DNA from: Phytoactinopolyspora mesophila
Lineage (GTDB): Bacteria; Actinomycetota; Actinomycetes; Jiangellales; Jiangellaceae
NCBI RefSeq assembly: GCF_010122465.1
Contig: NZ_WLZY01000002.1
Span: forward strand, 1 to 64,000
Direction of reading: 5' to 3'
Length of the DNA stretch: 64,000 bases
Part shown: positions 24,556 through 32,711 of the stretch, piece after piece
Layout of the letters: every line of letters starts with the position of its first letter
Position numbering within the stretch: position 1 is the stretch's first letter
Position numbers and translations under genes: made by a program
The notes under the pieces: model-generated
Told to the model about the DNA's origin: nothing
The model's input: only the letters and a program-made list of their open reading frames with translations
Database searches by the model: none

Positions 24556-24933
24556 ATGCGGCAATCTATGACGGCAGTTCTCGAGCGTAACACCACACTT
24601 GAAGGAGAATTCGCCACCGAACCCTATGAGGTCGCGTGGGCGGTGGAGGCACGCTGGTTCGTTCAGATACTCTCGGCCGAACCGGCACCGGATGCCGGCG
24701 GCGGCAACGGCTCGAACGGTTCCACCGCGGGGCCAGGCTTGCGGCTGGTCACCCAGGTGTCGCCGGACGGGATCACCTGGTGCGATGTCGACGATGCCGA
24801 GCGCGTCGCCGCTGGGGCGGGGCTGACGAGCTGGCCGGTGCGCGAGTTCGGCCACTGGCTACGCGTCCGGGGGTACGTTGAGGGTGCGGGCGCAAAAGTC
24901 AAGGTACGGATCTACTTGGCCGTCAAGGGGTAG
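24556..24933 (+). CDS. small conserved hypothetical protein, partner of 23584-24549
   Basis: 125 residues, function not recognised. The sequence looks like an all-beta single domain: YEVAWAVEARWFVQILSAEP, then TQVSPDGITWCDVDD and WLRVRGYVEG, ending KVRIYLAVKG. A Gly/Asn/Ser-rich linker lies at about 47-58. There is no signal peptide. It starts 6 bp after the preceding stop and ends 6 bp before lacI, so all three are surely co-transcribed. The aromatic-rich beta pattern would suit ligand or glycan binding, but that is inference. Confidence 0.7.
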   Translation: MRQSMTAVLERNTTLEGEFATEPYEVAWAVEARWFVQILSAEPAPDAGGGNGSNGSTAGPGLRLVTQVSPDGITWCDVDDAERVAAGAGLTSWPVREFGHWLRVRGYVEGAGAKVKVRIYLAVKG

Positions 24934-24939
24934 AACAGC

Positions 24940-26034
24940 GTGGTAACAGGCGGGGCACGCAGGCCGACGCTGCGGGACATCGCGCGGTCTCTGGGGGTAT
25001 CTGTCAATACGGTCTCGCGTGCCCTGGCTGGAAAAGACAGCGTCAGCGAGCACACCCGCGGTCTGGTCCGGGCCGAGGCGGACCGGCTCGGATATGTGCC
25101 GAATACGCTGGCGCGTTCGCTGGTGCTCGGTTCCGCCATGACCCTCGGGCTGGTGATCACCAACCCCTCCAACCCGTTCTACGCCCGGCTCATCAGCGGC
25201 ATCGAGATGCATGGGCGCATCCACGGATACTCGCTGCTGCTCCTGGTCACCGATGAGAGCACGGACAACGAAAGCCGGGCGATGGATGCTCTGCTGCAGT
25301 CGGCTGTCGACGGGGCCATCGCGGTGCCGGTGCAGAGAGAGTCCGACCACTGGAAACGGCTCGAAGGGGCCGGCATCCCACTCGTGTTCGTCAACCGGGA
25401 CGTGCCCGAGCGTGAGTACGACTTCGTTGGTATCGACAACGAGCTCGGTGCGTACGACGCTACCCGGCACGTCATCGCCCAGGGAGCCCGCACGGTGATG
25501 GCGCTGGAAGAAGATCTGCCCATCACCACCATCGCGGGACGCATCGCCGGATTCCGGCGCGCGGTGGCTGATGCCGGACTGCCGCTCGACGAAGGCAGCG
25601 TCATCTCGGTGCCGACGCGGCGCGACGATTCGGCAGTGCTGCCGTGGCAGCCGGAAGAGGCCTACCGGGTCGCTCAACAGTTGGTAGCGCGCCCGGATCG
25701 GCCGGACGCGGTGATCACCGGTAACGACTTCTTCGCGCTGGGCTTGTACCGGGCGCTGGCCGAAGTCGGTCTACGGGTGCCGGGCGACATGTTGGTCGTG
25801 GGGTACGGTGACCACCCGTACGCCGCATACCTCGATCCGCCACTGACTTCCGTGCGGCTCCCGGCCCAGGAGGTCGGGACCGCTGCTGTCGACCTGTTGC
25901 TGAAGCGCATGCGGGGACGGCCGGAGCACGCCGGTGCCGCGGACGGCGGCGCTGGCAACGACGCTCCTGACCCCGATCCGGAGAAGCTGGTGTTCGCGCC
26001 GGAGCTGGTCGTCCGTGCGTCCACCGCCCCGTGA
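24940..26034 (+). CDS. LacI family transcriptional regulator
   Basis: 364 residues from GTG 24940. The N-terminal LacI helix-turn-helix is clear (TLRDIARSLGVSVNTVSRAL, with hinge helix RLGYVPNTLARSL). A periplasmic-binding-protein-like sensor follows (about 65-340). Its operon promoter overlaps a TTAACGTTAA palindrome, the type of site LacI proteins bind, and a second copy lies inside the iclR-dpp leader. It probably represses both divergent units. The C-terminal 30 residues are Gly/Asp/Pro-rich. The stop codon TGA (26032-26034) is contributed by the 54-bp palindrome at 26030. Confidence 0.94.
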   Translation: MVTGGARRPTLRDIARSLGVSVNTVSRALAGKDSVSEHTRGLVRAEADRLGYVPNTLARSLVLGSAMTLGLVITNPSNPFYARLISGIEMHGRIHGYSLLLLVTDESTDNESRAMDALLQSAVDGAIAVPVQRESDHWKRLEGAGIPLVFVNRDVPEREYDFVGIDNELGAYDATRHVIAQGARTVMALEEDLPITTIAGRIAGFRRAVADAGLPLDEGSVISVPTRRDDSAVLPWQPEEAYRVAQQLVARPDRPDAVITGNDFFALGLYRALAEVGLRVPGDMLVVGYGDHPYAAYLDPPLTSVRLPAQEVGTAAVDLLLKRMRGRPEHAGAADGGAGNDAPDPDPEKLVFAPELVVRASTAP

Positions 26035-26083
26035 TCATTGGCACTTAGCCACCGATTTCGGTGGCTAAGTGCCAATGATCACG
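26030..26083. repeat. 54-bp palindrome, family A, between lacI and glxA-like genes
   Basis: The ends are CGTGATCATTGGCACTTAG and its perfect complement, around CCACCGATTTCGGTGG. It supplies the TGA stops of both converging genes: lacI at 26032-26034, and the GlxA-type gene at 26081-26079 on the other strand. It shares length and central box with the copies at 14902 and 16065. Confidence 0.9.
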
Positions 26084-26984
26084 AGGCGCGGTTTCTCAGT
26101 CTGCGCAGCATCCGGGCATCGCTGAAGCCGACGTCGTGCGCGGCTGCCTCGACCGTGCTGCCATGGCTGATCAGATGCTCGGCACGTTCCACCCGCAAGA
26201 TCTGCTGGTAGCGCAATGGCGTCATGCCGGTGGCCGCGCCGAACAAACGCGTCAGGGTCCGCTCGCTGACGCCCGCCGCGCCGGCGAGCTCGCTGAGGCG
26301 TAGCGATTCGGTGAAACGCGCGTCGATCAGGTCCTGGGCGTGGTGGACGACGTCGCTGACGTGTGAGCGGTGCCTCAACATGGCGCTGGCCTGAGGCTCG
26401 TTACCGTTCCTGCGGCCGAAGACGACCATCTCCCTGGCGGTGCGGGCGGCCGTCGCGGGGCCGTGGCGGACTGCCACCAGGTGCAGAGCGAGGTCGATAC
26501 CGCTGGCGATGCCCGCTGAGGTGATGATCCGGCCGTCGGTCACGTACAACACATCCCGGACGACGTCGGCCCGCGGGTAACGCGCAGCCAGGTCGTCCTG
26601 CAGGGCGTGGTGAGTGGTGCAGCGCCGGCCGTCGAGCAATCCGGTGGCGGCCAGGGCAAAGGCACCGGAACAGACACTGGCGACGGTGCCCCCGGCCTGG
26701 TAGTGCTCGGTGAGACATCGTGATCCCGCTGGGCTGAGGGCCGGGCCGGTCCGCACGGGTGATCGCCAGCCGGGCACCAGCGCGAGGTCGTCGGCACGCA
26801 GTTCCGGCCAGCTGGTCGACAGATGCACCGTCAGGCCCTGCGCGGTGCGCACCTCCGGAACGTCGCCGACGTAGTGCAACTCGTAGCCGTAGCCGAGATC
26901 GGCCACGGTGGAGAACACCTGTGCCGGGCCGGCGAGGTCGAGCAGGTGCAGGCCCGGCACCAGAACGAAGACGACGCGTGGCAC
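26079..26984 (-). CDS. GlxA-type AraC family regulator (DJ-1/PfpI domain)
   Basis: 301 residues. The N-terminal DJ-1/PfpI-like domain (about 1-180) has the nucleophile-elbow-like SVCSGAFALAATGLLDGR and a TTHHALQDDL stretch. The C-terminal AraC double helix-turn-helix (about 210-300) includes LSELAGAAGVSERTLTRLF and DVGFSDARMLRRLRN. The C-terminus is shorter than usual because the stop lies inside the 54-bp palindrome. The start is GTG 26984, 8 bp after the isochorismatase-like gene, so the two form an operon. Confidence 0.9.
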   Translation of the reverse strand: MPRVVFVLVPGLHLLDLAGPAQVFSTVADLGYGYELHYVGDVPEVRTAQGLTVHLSTSWPELRADDLALVPGWRSPVRTGPALSPAGSRCLTEHYQAGGTVASVCSGAFALAATGLLDGRRCTTHHALQDDLAARYPRADVVRDVLYVTDGRIITSAGIASGIDLALHLVAVRHGPATAARTAREMVVFGRRNGNEPQASAMLRHRSHVSDVVHHAQDLIDARFTESLRLSELAGAAGVSERTLTRLFGAATGMTPLRYQQILRVERAEHLISHGSTVEAAAHDVGFSDARMLRRLRNRAS

Positions 26985-26992
26985 AACCCGCC

Positions 26993-27592
26993 TCAGCCGG
27001 CCGCGACGGTAGCCGGAACGATCTCGTCAACCGTCCGGATGGTCGCGAAGCGGCCGGCGAGGGCGTATTCGGTCCGGGTGATGATGTCGGCGGTCGACAG
27101 CGTGCTCGGATCCGCCAGGATCTCAGGCAGGGCGCGGCCGCTGGGTGCATCCCGGTGCGCGATGGGGAATGTGGCGGTGGCGTCGATGGCGAAGATGACC
27201 TCGAAGCCGAGATCGGCCGCTACCCGGGTGGTGGTCTCACAGCATTGCTCGGTCTGGATGCCGCAGACAGTCAGCTGCCTGATGCCATGCGTGGTGAGCA
27301 GTTGCTGGAGATTGGTGGTGGTGAATGCGTTGATCGAAGTCTTGGTGATCACCGGCTCGGCATCCAGAGGCGTGAGGCCGTCCATCAGCCGCACGTGGCC
27401 CTGGGCGGGATCGAAGACGGTGCCGGTTCCGGGCTCGGTGTGCAGGACCCAGACGACGAGGTCGCCAGCTGCGCGGGCAGCCGTGACCAGCCGGTCCACC
27501 TGCTCAACGATCTGTGGGTTGGACACGGCGGGCCAGTTCGGCCGTCGGAGGAAGGACTGCTGGAGGTCGACCACGATCAGTGCGCTCTTCAT
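26993..27592 (-). CDS. isochorismatase-like cysteine hydrolase
   Basis: 199 residues from ATG 27592 (MKSALIVVDLQQSFL). The family triad is visible: Asp in IVVDLQQSF, Lys in VITKTSINAF, and Cys in LTVCGIQTEQCCETT. These enzymes hydrolyse amides or related bonds (nicotinamidase and isochorismatase relatives). It sits directly upstream of a GlxA-type regulator on the same strand, a common pairing. The substrate is unknown. The upstream region 27593-27764 contains a repeat but no gene. Confidence 0.9.
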   Translation of the reverse strand: MKSALIVVDLQQSFLRRPNWPAVSNPQIVEQVDRLVTAARAAGDLVVWVLHTEPGTGTVFDPAQGHVRLMDGLTPLDAEPVITKTSINAFTTTNLQQLLTTHGIRQLTVCGIQTEQCCETTTRVAADLGFEVIFAIDATATFPIAHRDAPSGRALPEILADPSTLSTADIITRTEYALAGRFATIRTVDEIVPATVAAG

Positions 27593-27680
27593 ACCTGCCA
27601 TCCTGGCTGCCGGACGGTCTCGCCGGAAGACACCATCATGCCTCATTGCGGACCGATCTGGTCAACACCCTCCCCGTCTC

Positions 27681-27769
27681 GGTGATCGTCAGTACGTTGT
27701 GGTTGTCGGCCTGCGACCACAACGCCCTGACGATCACCAAATCGTAGCCACAACGTACTGACGATCACC
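27681..27769. repeat. three-arm palindromic element, family B (TGATCGTCAGT)
   Basis: One left arm, GGTGATCGTCAGTACGTTGT (from 27681), is followed by two right arms in direct repeat, at 27717-27738 and 27748-27769 (CCACAACG...CGATCACC). The outer pair is a perfect 22-bp match; the middle arm has CCC for GTA. The third arm provides the TGA stop (27767-27765) of the binding protein gene. Offsets are 36 and 31 bp, identical to the element at 43611. Confidence 0.85.
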
Positions 27770-29342
27770 TGGAAGGAGGATTGGTGATGGCGACAGTCGA
27801 GAAGTCGGGCCGCCCGTTCGGTGGGAGCTCGAAGCCTTGGACGTGCTCCCGGTAGGCGGTGTTGTTGGCGAGGTCGGCTGGGAAGATGCCGACGGCGTCG
27901 TCCCAGATGTAGCGCGCGGCCTCCAGATACAACGCCTCACGCTCGGCCGGGTCGAGGGAAGCGCGGGCCCGCGCCAGCGCGTCGTCGAGATCTTCGTTGC
28001 AGTACCCCATCCGGTCCGCCTCGCAGGTGTACAGCCGACCGAGGGTGAAGTCGGCGTCGCCGGTGCCCGTCGCGTTGGTCTGCAGGTTCAGATCCCAGTT
28101 CATGTTGCCGAAATCCTCGAGCCACTGGGCCCGTTCCTTCTCCAGAGGCTCCACATTGACGCCGACGTCCGCCCAGTCGGAGATGAACGCCTGAGCCAGG
28201 CCGCGAATATTCGGCCCGCCTTCACGCGGCCACTGGATGGAAAGATCGATGCCGTCCGGATACCCGGCCTCCGCCAGCAGTTGCCGCGCCCGGCCAGGGT
28301 CGTACGCGTAGTGTTCAAGCGCCGGGGCGCCGAAAACCGCCTGAGTGATCGGCGCCTGGGCGAGGGTCGCGAGATCCCCGAACAGGTCAGCGACGACGCC
28401 TTCGACATTGACCGCATGCCACATCGCCTGGCGTACCCGGACGTCGTCGAGCGGCTCCTCGTGCCCGTTGAACCAGATGAAGTAGTACGTGAAGCTCGGT
28501 CCCGTCTCGTAGACGATCCCGGACTCTCCGTCCACCTTGCCGATCTGGTCCGGTGGGATCCGTGACATAGCGTCAATCTCGCCGGTGTGCAGCGCGGTGA
28601 TCCGGCTGGATTCCTCCGGGATGTTGATGATCTCCACGCGGTCGAGGATCGCGGCGTCGCCCCAGTAGCCGTCGTTGCGCTCCAGGAGGACGCGGTCGTC
28701 GGGCACGAATCGATCGACGGTGAATGGTCCGGTGCCGACGGGCTGCTGCCAGTACGCGTCGTCGTCGATCTGCCCGGCCGGTCCGATGAACAGCAGCGAC
28801 AGCGTGCTGGGCAGGGTGCCCAGCGGCTGGGAGGTGTGGAAGGTGACGGTCGAGTCGTCCGTCGCCTCGATCGATTCCACCGGCGCCCACAGGGGAGCGA
28901 GCGGACCCTCCATGTCGATCAGCCGCTCCGCCGAGGCCTTGACATCATCGGCGGTCAGGGGCGAGCCGTCGGTGAACTCGACGTCGTCGCGCAGATGGAA
29001 CACCCAGGTGGTCTCGTCGGTGTTCTCCCAGGACTGCGCCAGGACCGGGACCGGCTCGCCGTCCTCGAGCCGCACGAGCGGCTCGAGGACCTGCTGCACG
29101 GCAGTCTGCACGGCTTCCTCCGCCGGGTACTGGTGGGTATCGAGCGAGACCGGGAAGAGCCCGTCGGCGTAGCGGAAGACCTGCTCGGCTTCGCCCCCGG
29201 CGCCGCCACCTCCGTCGCCACCACACGAGGCCAGCACCAGTGCGCAGACACCGGCCAGCACGATCCGGCCGCGAAAGCGTGTGCTCGTGACGACTGTCCT
29301 CTCCGTGATACCACGACGGTAACGTGCCGCGTAGTTATTCAT
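27765..29342 (-). CDS. family 5 extracellular solute-binding lipoprotein
   Basis: 525 residues (ATG 29342). An internal start near residue 17 (VVTSTRFRGRIVLAG) would give a more typical signal. Lipobox LASC lies at about 36-39, followed by a Gly-rich linker. The mature protein has the SBP_bac_5 pattern: ESWENTDETTWVFHLRDDVE, DGSPLTADDVKASAERL, QQPVGTGPF. It binds peptides or oligosaccharides for a Dpp/Opp-type importer. It overlaps the preceding paralogue by 8 nt, and the two proteins are very similar throughout. The natural partner is the DppBCDF operon at 18365-22454, which has no binding protein of its own. Confidence 0.92.
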   Translation of the reverse strand: MNNYAARYRRGITERTVVTSTRFRGRIVLAGVCALVLASCGGDGGGGAGGEAEQVFRYADGLFPVSLDTHQYPAEEAVQTAVQQVLEPLVRLEDGEPVPVLAQSWENTDETTWVFHLRDDVEFTDGSPLTADDVKASAERLIDMEGPLAPLWAPVESIEATDDSTVTFHTSQPLGTLPSTLSLLFIGPAGQIDDDAYWQQPVGTGPFTVDRFVPDDRVLLERNDGYWGDAAILDRVEIINIPEESSRITALHTGEIDAMSRIPPDQIGKVDGESGIVYETGPSFTYYFIWFNGHEEPLDDVRVRQAMWHAVNVEGVVADLFGDLATLAQAPITQAVFGAPALEHYAYDPGRARQLLAEAGYPDGIDLSIQWPREGGPNIRGLAQAFISDWADVGVNVEPLEKERAQWLEDFGNMNWDLNLQTNATGTGDADFTLGRLYTCEADRMGYCNEDLDDALARARASLDPAEREALYLEAARYIWDDAVGIFPADLANNTAYREHVQGFELPPNGRPDFSTVAITNPPSR

Positions 29343-30876
29343 CGGAGACCGACACCTGGTGGAAGTAGGGGCGGCCGTTGGGGTTCAATGTGAAGCCCTC
29401 GACGTGCTGGCGTTGCGCGACGTTGGTGGTCAGGTCCATCGGGAAGGCACCAACCGCCTCATCCCAGATGATCTGGGCGGCCTGGGCGTAGAAGTCGACC
29501 CGCTCGTCCGGATCCAACGCCCGGCGGGCCGAGCTGAGCAGCTCATCGAGTTCGTCGTTGCAGTAGCCGTTCCGGTTCGCCTCACAGGTGTACAGCCGGC
29601 CGAGTGTGTAGTCGGCGTCGCCGGTGCCGACGCTGTTGGTCTGCAGGTTCATGGCCCAGTTCAGCGCGTTGAGATCGTCGATCCACTGGGCGCGTTCCTT
29701 CTCCAGCGGCTCGACGGCGACGCCGATCTCCGCCCAGTCCGAGATGAACGACTGCGCCAGCGGGCGGATGTTGGCGCCTTGCTCCCGCGGCCACTGCAAC
29801 GTGGTCTCGAAGCCGTCGGGGTATCCGGCCTCGGTCAGCAGCTGACGGGCCAGCTCCGGGTCGTACTCGTAGGGCGTGAGCTGAGGTGCGCCGAAGACGT
29901 CCTGTGGAATGGGAGCCTGCGCCACCTGGGCGATGTCGCCGAAGAGGTCGTCCACCGCCCCCTCGATGTTCAGCGCGTGCCACATCGCCCGCCGGACCCG
30001 GACGTCGTCGAACGGTTCTTCCTGGGCGTTGAACCAGTTGAAGTAGTACGTGTAACTCGGCACCGTCTCGAAATCGATGTCGTCGCTGTCCTCGATCTGC
30101 GATACCTGGTCCGGTGGGACGCCGGTGGTGAGGTCCACCTCACCGGTCTGCAGTGCGGTGAGCCGCCCGGAGATCTCCGGTATGTAGATGAACTCGAGCC
30201 GGTCGAGTTGTGCCGGGCCGCCCCAGTAGTCGTCGTTGCGAGCCATGGTGACGCGCTCGTCGGGCACGAATGTGTCGAACTCGAACGGGCCGCTGCCGAT
30301 CGGCTGCTGCCAGAAACCGTCGTCGCCGATCTTGTCCGCCGGTCCGATGAAGAGCAACGACGCCGAGCTGAGCACTGTGCCCAAAGGCTCTTTCGTGCTG
30401 ATCGTGACGGTGTGGTCGTCGGTGGCCTCGATCTTGTCGACGTCGGCCCAGAGCGGGGCTAGCGGACCGTCGAGCTCGATCAGGCGCTCGGCGGAGGCCT
30501 TGACATCGGCGGCGGTGAGCGGGGAGCCGTCGTGGAACACGGCGTCGTCGCGCAGGTGGAACACCCACGTCAGTTCGTCGGGGTTCTCCCACGACTCGGC
30601 GAGGACCGGGATGAACTCGCCGGAGTCGAGCCGGACCATCGGGTCGAGCAGGTGCTGAACGACGCCCTGCAGCGCCGACTCCGCGGACTGCTCGCCGTGT
30701 GGATCCAGCGACACCGGGGCGACACTCGTGGCGACCCGCAGCACCTGCGGGGACTCGCCCTGAGGTGCCGCGTCGTCGGCGCCACCGCAGGCCGCGAGAA
30801 CGAAACCCGCGGCCAATACCGTGCCCGCGACCCTGCTCATGCGGCCTCGCGGTGGCCCTGTTCGGTTGGCGGTCAT
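29335..30876 (-). CDS. family 5 extracellular solute-binding lipoprotein (tandem paralogue)
   Basis: 513 residues. Lipoprotein signal with lipobox LAAC at about 27-30, followed by GGADDAAPQGESPQ. The SBP_bac_5 core is aligned almost block for block with the downstream gene (LAESWENPDELTWVFHLRDD, DGSPLTAADVKASAERLIEL, QQPIGSGPFEFDTFVPDERV). This shows a recent tandem duplication, perhaps with altered ligand range. Upstream, 30877-31056 contains no gene and probably a promoter. Confidence 0.92.
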   Translation of the reverse strand: MTANRTGPPRGRMSRVAGTVLAAGFVLAACGGADDAAPQGESPQVLRVATSVAPVSLDPHGEQSAESALQGVVQHLLDPMVRLDSGEFIPVLAESWENPDELTWVFHLRDDAVFHDGSPLTAADVKASAERLIELDGPLAPLWADVDKIEATDDHTVTISTKEPLGTVLSSASLLFIGPADKIGDDGFWQQPIGSGPFEFDTFVPDERVTMARNDDYWGGPAQLDRLEFIYIPEISGRLTALQTGEVDLTTGVPPDQVSQIEDSDDIDFETVPSYTYYFNWFNAQEEPFDDVRVRRAMWHALNIEGAVDDLFGDIAQVAQAPIPQDVFGAPQLTPYEYDPELARQLLTEAGYPDGFETTLQWPREQGANIRPLAQSFISDWAEIGVAVEPLEKERAQWIDDLNALNWAMNLQTNSVGTGDADYTLGRLYTCEANRNGYCNDELDELLSSARRALDPDERVDFYAQAAQIIWDEAVGAFPMDLTTNVAQRQHVEGFTLNPNGRPYFHQVSVSDE

Positions 30877-31056
30877 GGCGTTCTCCCTTTCGGATCAGCG
30901 CTGGAAGCATGCGAGTGCTCGAGGATCCCGGCCGGAACCGCCGGGATCGTGAGCGGCTGCTCCCGAGCTAACCGTCCGGTGTGTGCGGAGAACAATGACG
31001 TTTCGCCCTGTGCAAAACAGTGCGGCAGGCGCAGCGATGCCGGCCGGCCGCCGGTG

Positions 31057-31827
31057 CTACCGCAGGGTGTATGTCGCGGTCACAGGCTTGTGGTCGGAGG
31101 GCGCCTGGCCTTCGAAGAAGAACTCCACGACTTCGCTGCAACGTGGGCGAAGCGGGCCGCGGTGGAAGAGCCAGTCGATGGCCTTCTGCGGTGATTCGGC
31201 GGGTGCCCAGCCTTGGCCGGGCTCGACGAGGGGAAAGACCGGGTGTGTGGGGGGCGACGTGGTGCCCAGGGCGGTGAACGAGTCCGTGAAACCCGCCTCT
31301 CGCAGCGGCCATAGCGGCCGCGCGTAGTCGTTCATGTCACCGGTGAACAGACACGGGCCATCGGGTGCGAGCCGATTCAGCACGGCGACCGCCTGGCGCG
31401 CCTGTCCCACTCTCGGGTTGACATCGTCGACGCGTTCCTGGGGGTGGCCCGGCCACGTCAGGTGCGCCGTACTGAACAGCAGCGACGGGAGATCTCCGGT
31501 GCCGGACGGACGGAGCCGGACCCAGAACAGCCGAGCATGTTCGGAGCGGATGCCGATGTCTTCCGCGCCGTAGTCCTCGAGGGTGAACACGTCGTCGCGC
31601 CACCAGATGTTGCTCTGCGTGGCCCACCCGGGAAAGTCGTCTTCGACACGGGAATGCTCGGGCAGGGCGTCGTCGAGGACTACCCGTGACTCCGGCTGCA
31701 GCTCCTGCACACCGAACACGTCCGGCTCGCGGAGCTTGAACAGAGACTGCAGAGCCCGGGTGCGTTCGGTGAGCCGGTGCCCACCCCAGATGTTGTAGGT
31801 CATCGCGACGAACGTGAACGGTCTCAT
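31057..31827 (-). CDS. endonuclease/exonuclease/phosphatase family protein
   Basis: 256 residues of the EEP (Mg2+-dependent DNase I-like) fold. Motifs are MTYNIWGG at the N-terminus, VFGVQELQPES (metal-binding Glu), FTGDMNDYARP mid-protein, KAIDWLFHRG, and SDHKPV near the end (catalytic His). There is no signal peptide, so it is cytoplasmic. Members act on nucleic acids, phosphoinositides or sphingolipids. Its ATG overlaps the stop of the histidine phosphatase gene by 4 nt. The substrate cannot be told. Confidence 0.88.
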   Translation of the reverse strand: MRPFTFVAMTYNIWGGHRLTERTRALQSLFKLREPDVFGVQELQPESRVVLDDALPEHSRVEDDFPGWATQSNIWWRDDVFTLEDYGAEDIGIRSEHARLFWVRLRPSGTGDLPSLLFSTAHLTWPGHPQERVDDVNPRVGQARQAVAVLNRLAPDGPCLFTGDMNDYARPLWPLREAGFTDSFTALGTTSPPTHPVFPLVEPGQGWAPAESPQKAIDWLFHRGPLRPRCSEVVEFFFEGQAPSDHKPVTATYTLR

Positions 31828-32570
31828 GGCTGGCGTTCCCCGACGGCATCGGCGCTGTGGGTGGTTGCGTCGACGCTGGAGAAGAACACGCTGTTGTAAC
31901 CGCCCAGGCGGATGGCGGTGACTTCCCCGTCCGGGTCGACGGTCATGTTCAGGATCGTGACCGAGCAGTTGTCGGGTGGCTCGAGCAGGCGGTGTCCGTC
32001 GGGAGGTAGGTCAAGTGCCTCCGCGGTGGCGACCCGGACCGGGCCGCCGTGGGTGAAGACGAGCGCCGTCGCCGTGTTCTCGGGCGGAATCCCGCGCACG
32101 GTCAGCTCGGCGATGTCGCGTAGCGCCTCACCGACGCGGGCGCGCATGGCGGCGAAGTTCTCGCCGCCGCCCCGGCGGACGTCCTCGCCGGCCTGGATGG
32201 CGGCGATCTCCTCGGGGAAACGCTCGAGGACGTCTTCCCTGAGCAGGCCGCTCCACGCGCCGCAGTCGATCTCTCGTAGCCGTTTGTCGAGTTCGACCGG
32301 GTAGCCGGTGCGGGACAGATACGGCGCTGAGGTTTGCATGACCCGTTCGAGATCGCTGCTGAACACCAGCGCCGGCTTGGGATAGGTGGCATGCAGATGC
32401 CGGCTCACTGCCGCCGCTTGGGTGTGACCCAGGGGAGTCAGCCCGGTGCCGAGTTGCCCTTGCACTCTGCCCTCGGCGTTCCAGTGGGATTCACCGTGCC
32501 GGATCAGAATGAGTTGTGCTTCTCGCCAGGTCTCGAATTGCGGCTCGTCGACCGCCCATCGTCCACTCAC
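31824..32570 (-). CDS. histidine phosphatase family protein
   Basis: 248 residues, phosphoglycerate-mutase-like fold. The phosphohistidine motif LILIRHGESHWNAEGR lies near residue 20. Other features are the FSSDLERVMQTSAPY-type arginine motif, catalytic Glu in REIDCGAWSG, and the second His in LVFTHGGPVRV. It is a broad-specificity phosphatase or mutase relative. It is translationally coupled to the EEP phosphatase, which suggests sequential dephosphorylation steps in one pathway (inference). Confidence 0.9.
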   Translation of the reverse strand: MSGRWAVDEPQFETWREAQLILIRHGESHWNAEGRVQGQLGTGLTPLGHTQAAAVSRHLHATYPKPALVFSSDLERVMQTSAPYLSRTGYPVELDKRLREIDCGAWSGLLREDVLERFPEEIAAIQAGEDVRRGGGENFAAMRARVGEALRDIAELTVRGIPPENTATALVFTHGGPVRVATAEALDLPPDGHRLLEPPDNCSVTILNMTVDPDGEVTAIRLGGYNSVFFSSVDATTHSADAVGERQP

Positions 32571-32637
32571 GGCTGCCAGCCTCCCACGGGCTGTGCGTGG
32601 CCCGGCAACAGGGTTTCGTCATCTGCAAACCGCCTCA

Positions 32638-32686
32638 TGATCATGAACGCTAAGTGACCAATACCGTCAACAAGTGTTCATGATCA
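32638..32686. repeat. imperfect 49-bp palindrome (TGATCATGAAC ends)
   Basis: TGATCATGAAC at 32638-32648 is inverted at 32676-32686, and AAGTG/CAAGTG parts pair imperfectly inside. It lies between divergent genes (histidine phosphatase and MFS). This is the only TGATC element here not at a 3' end. AAGGAGG (32691-32697), the likely MFS ribosome binding site, follows at once. Confidence 0.7.
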
Positions 32687-32711
32687 ACGGAAGGAGGGGC
32701 ACGATAATTAG

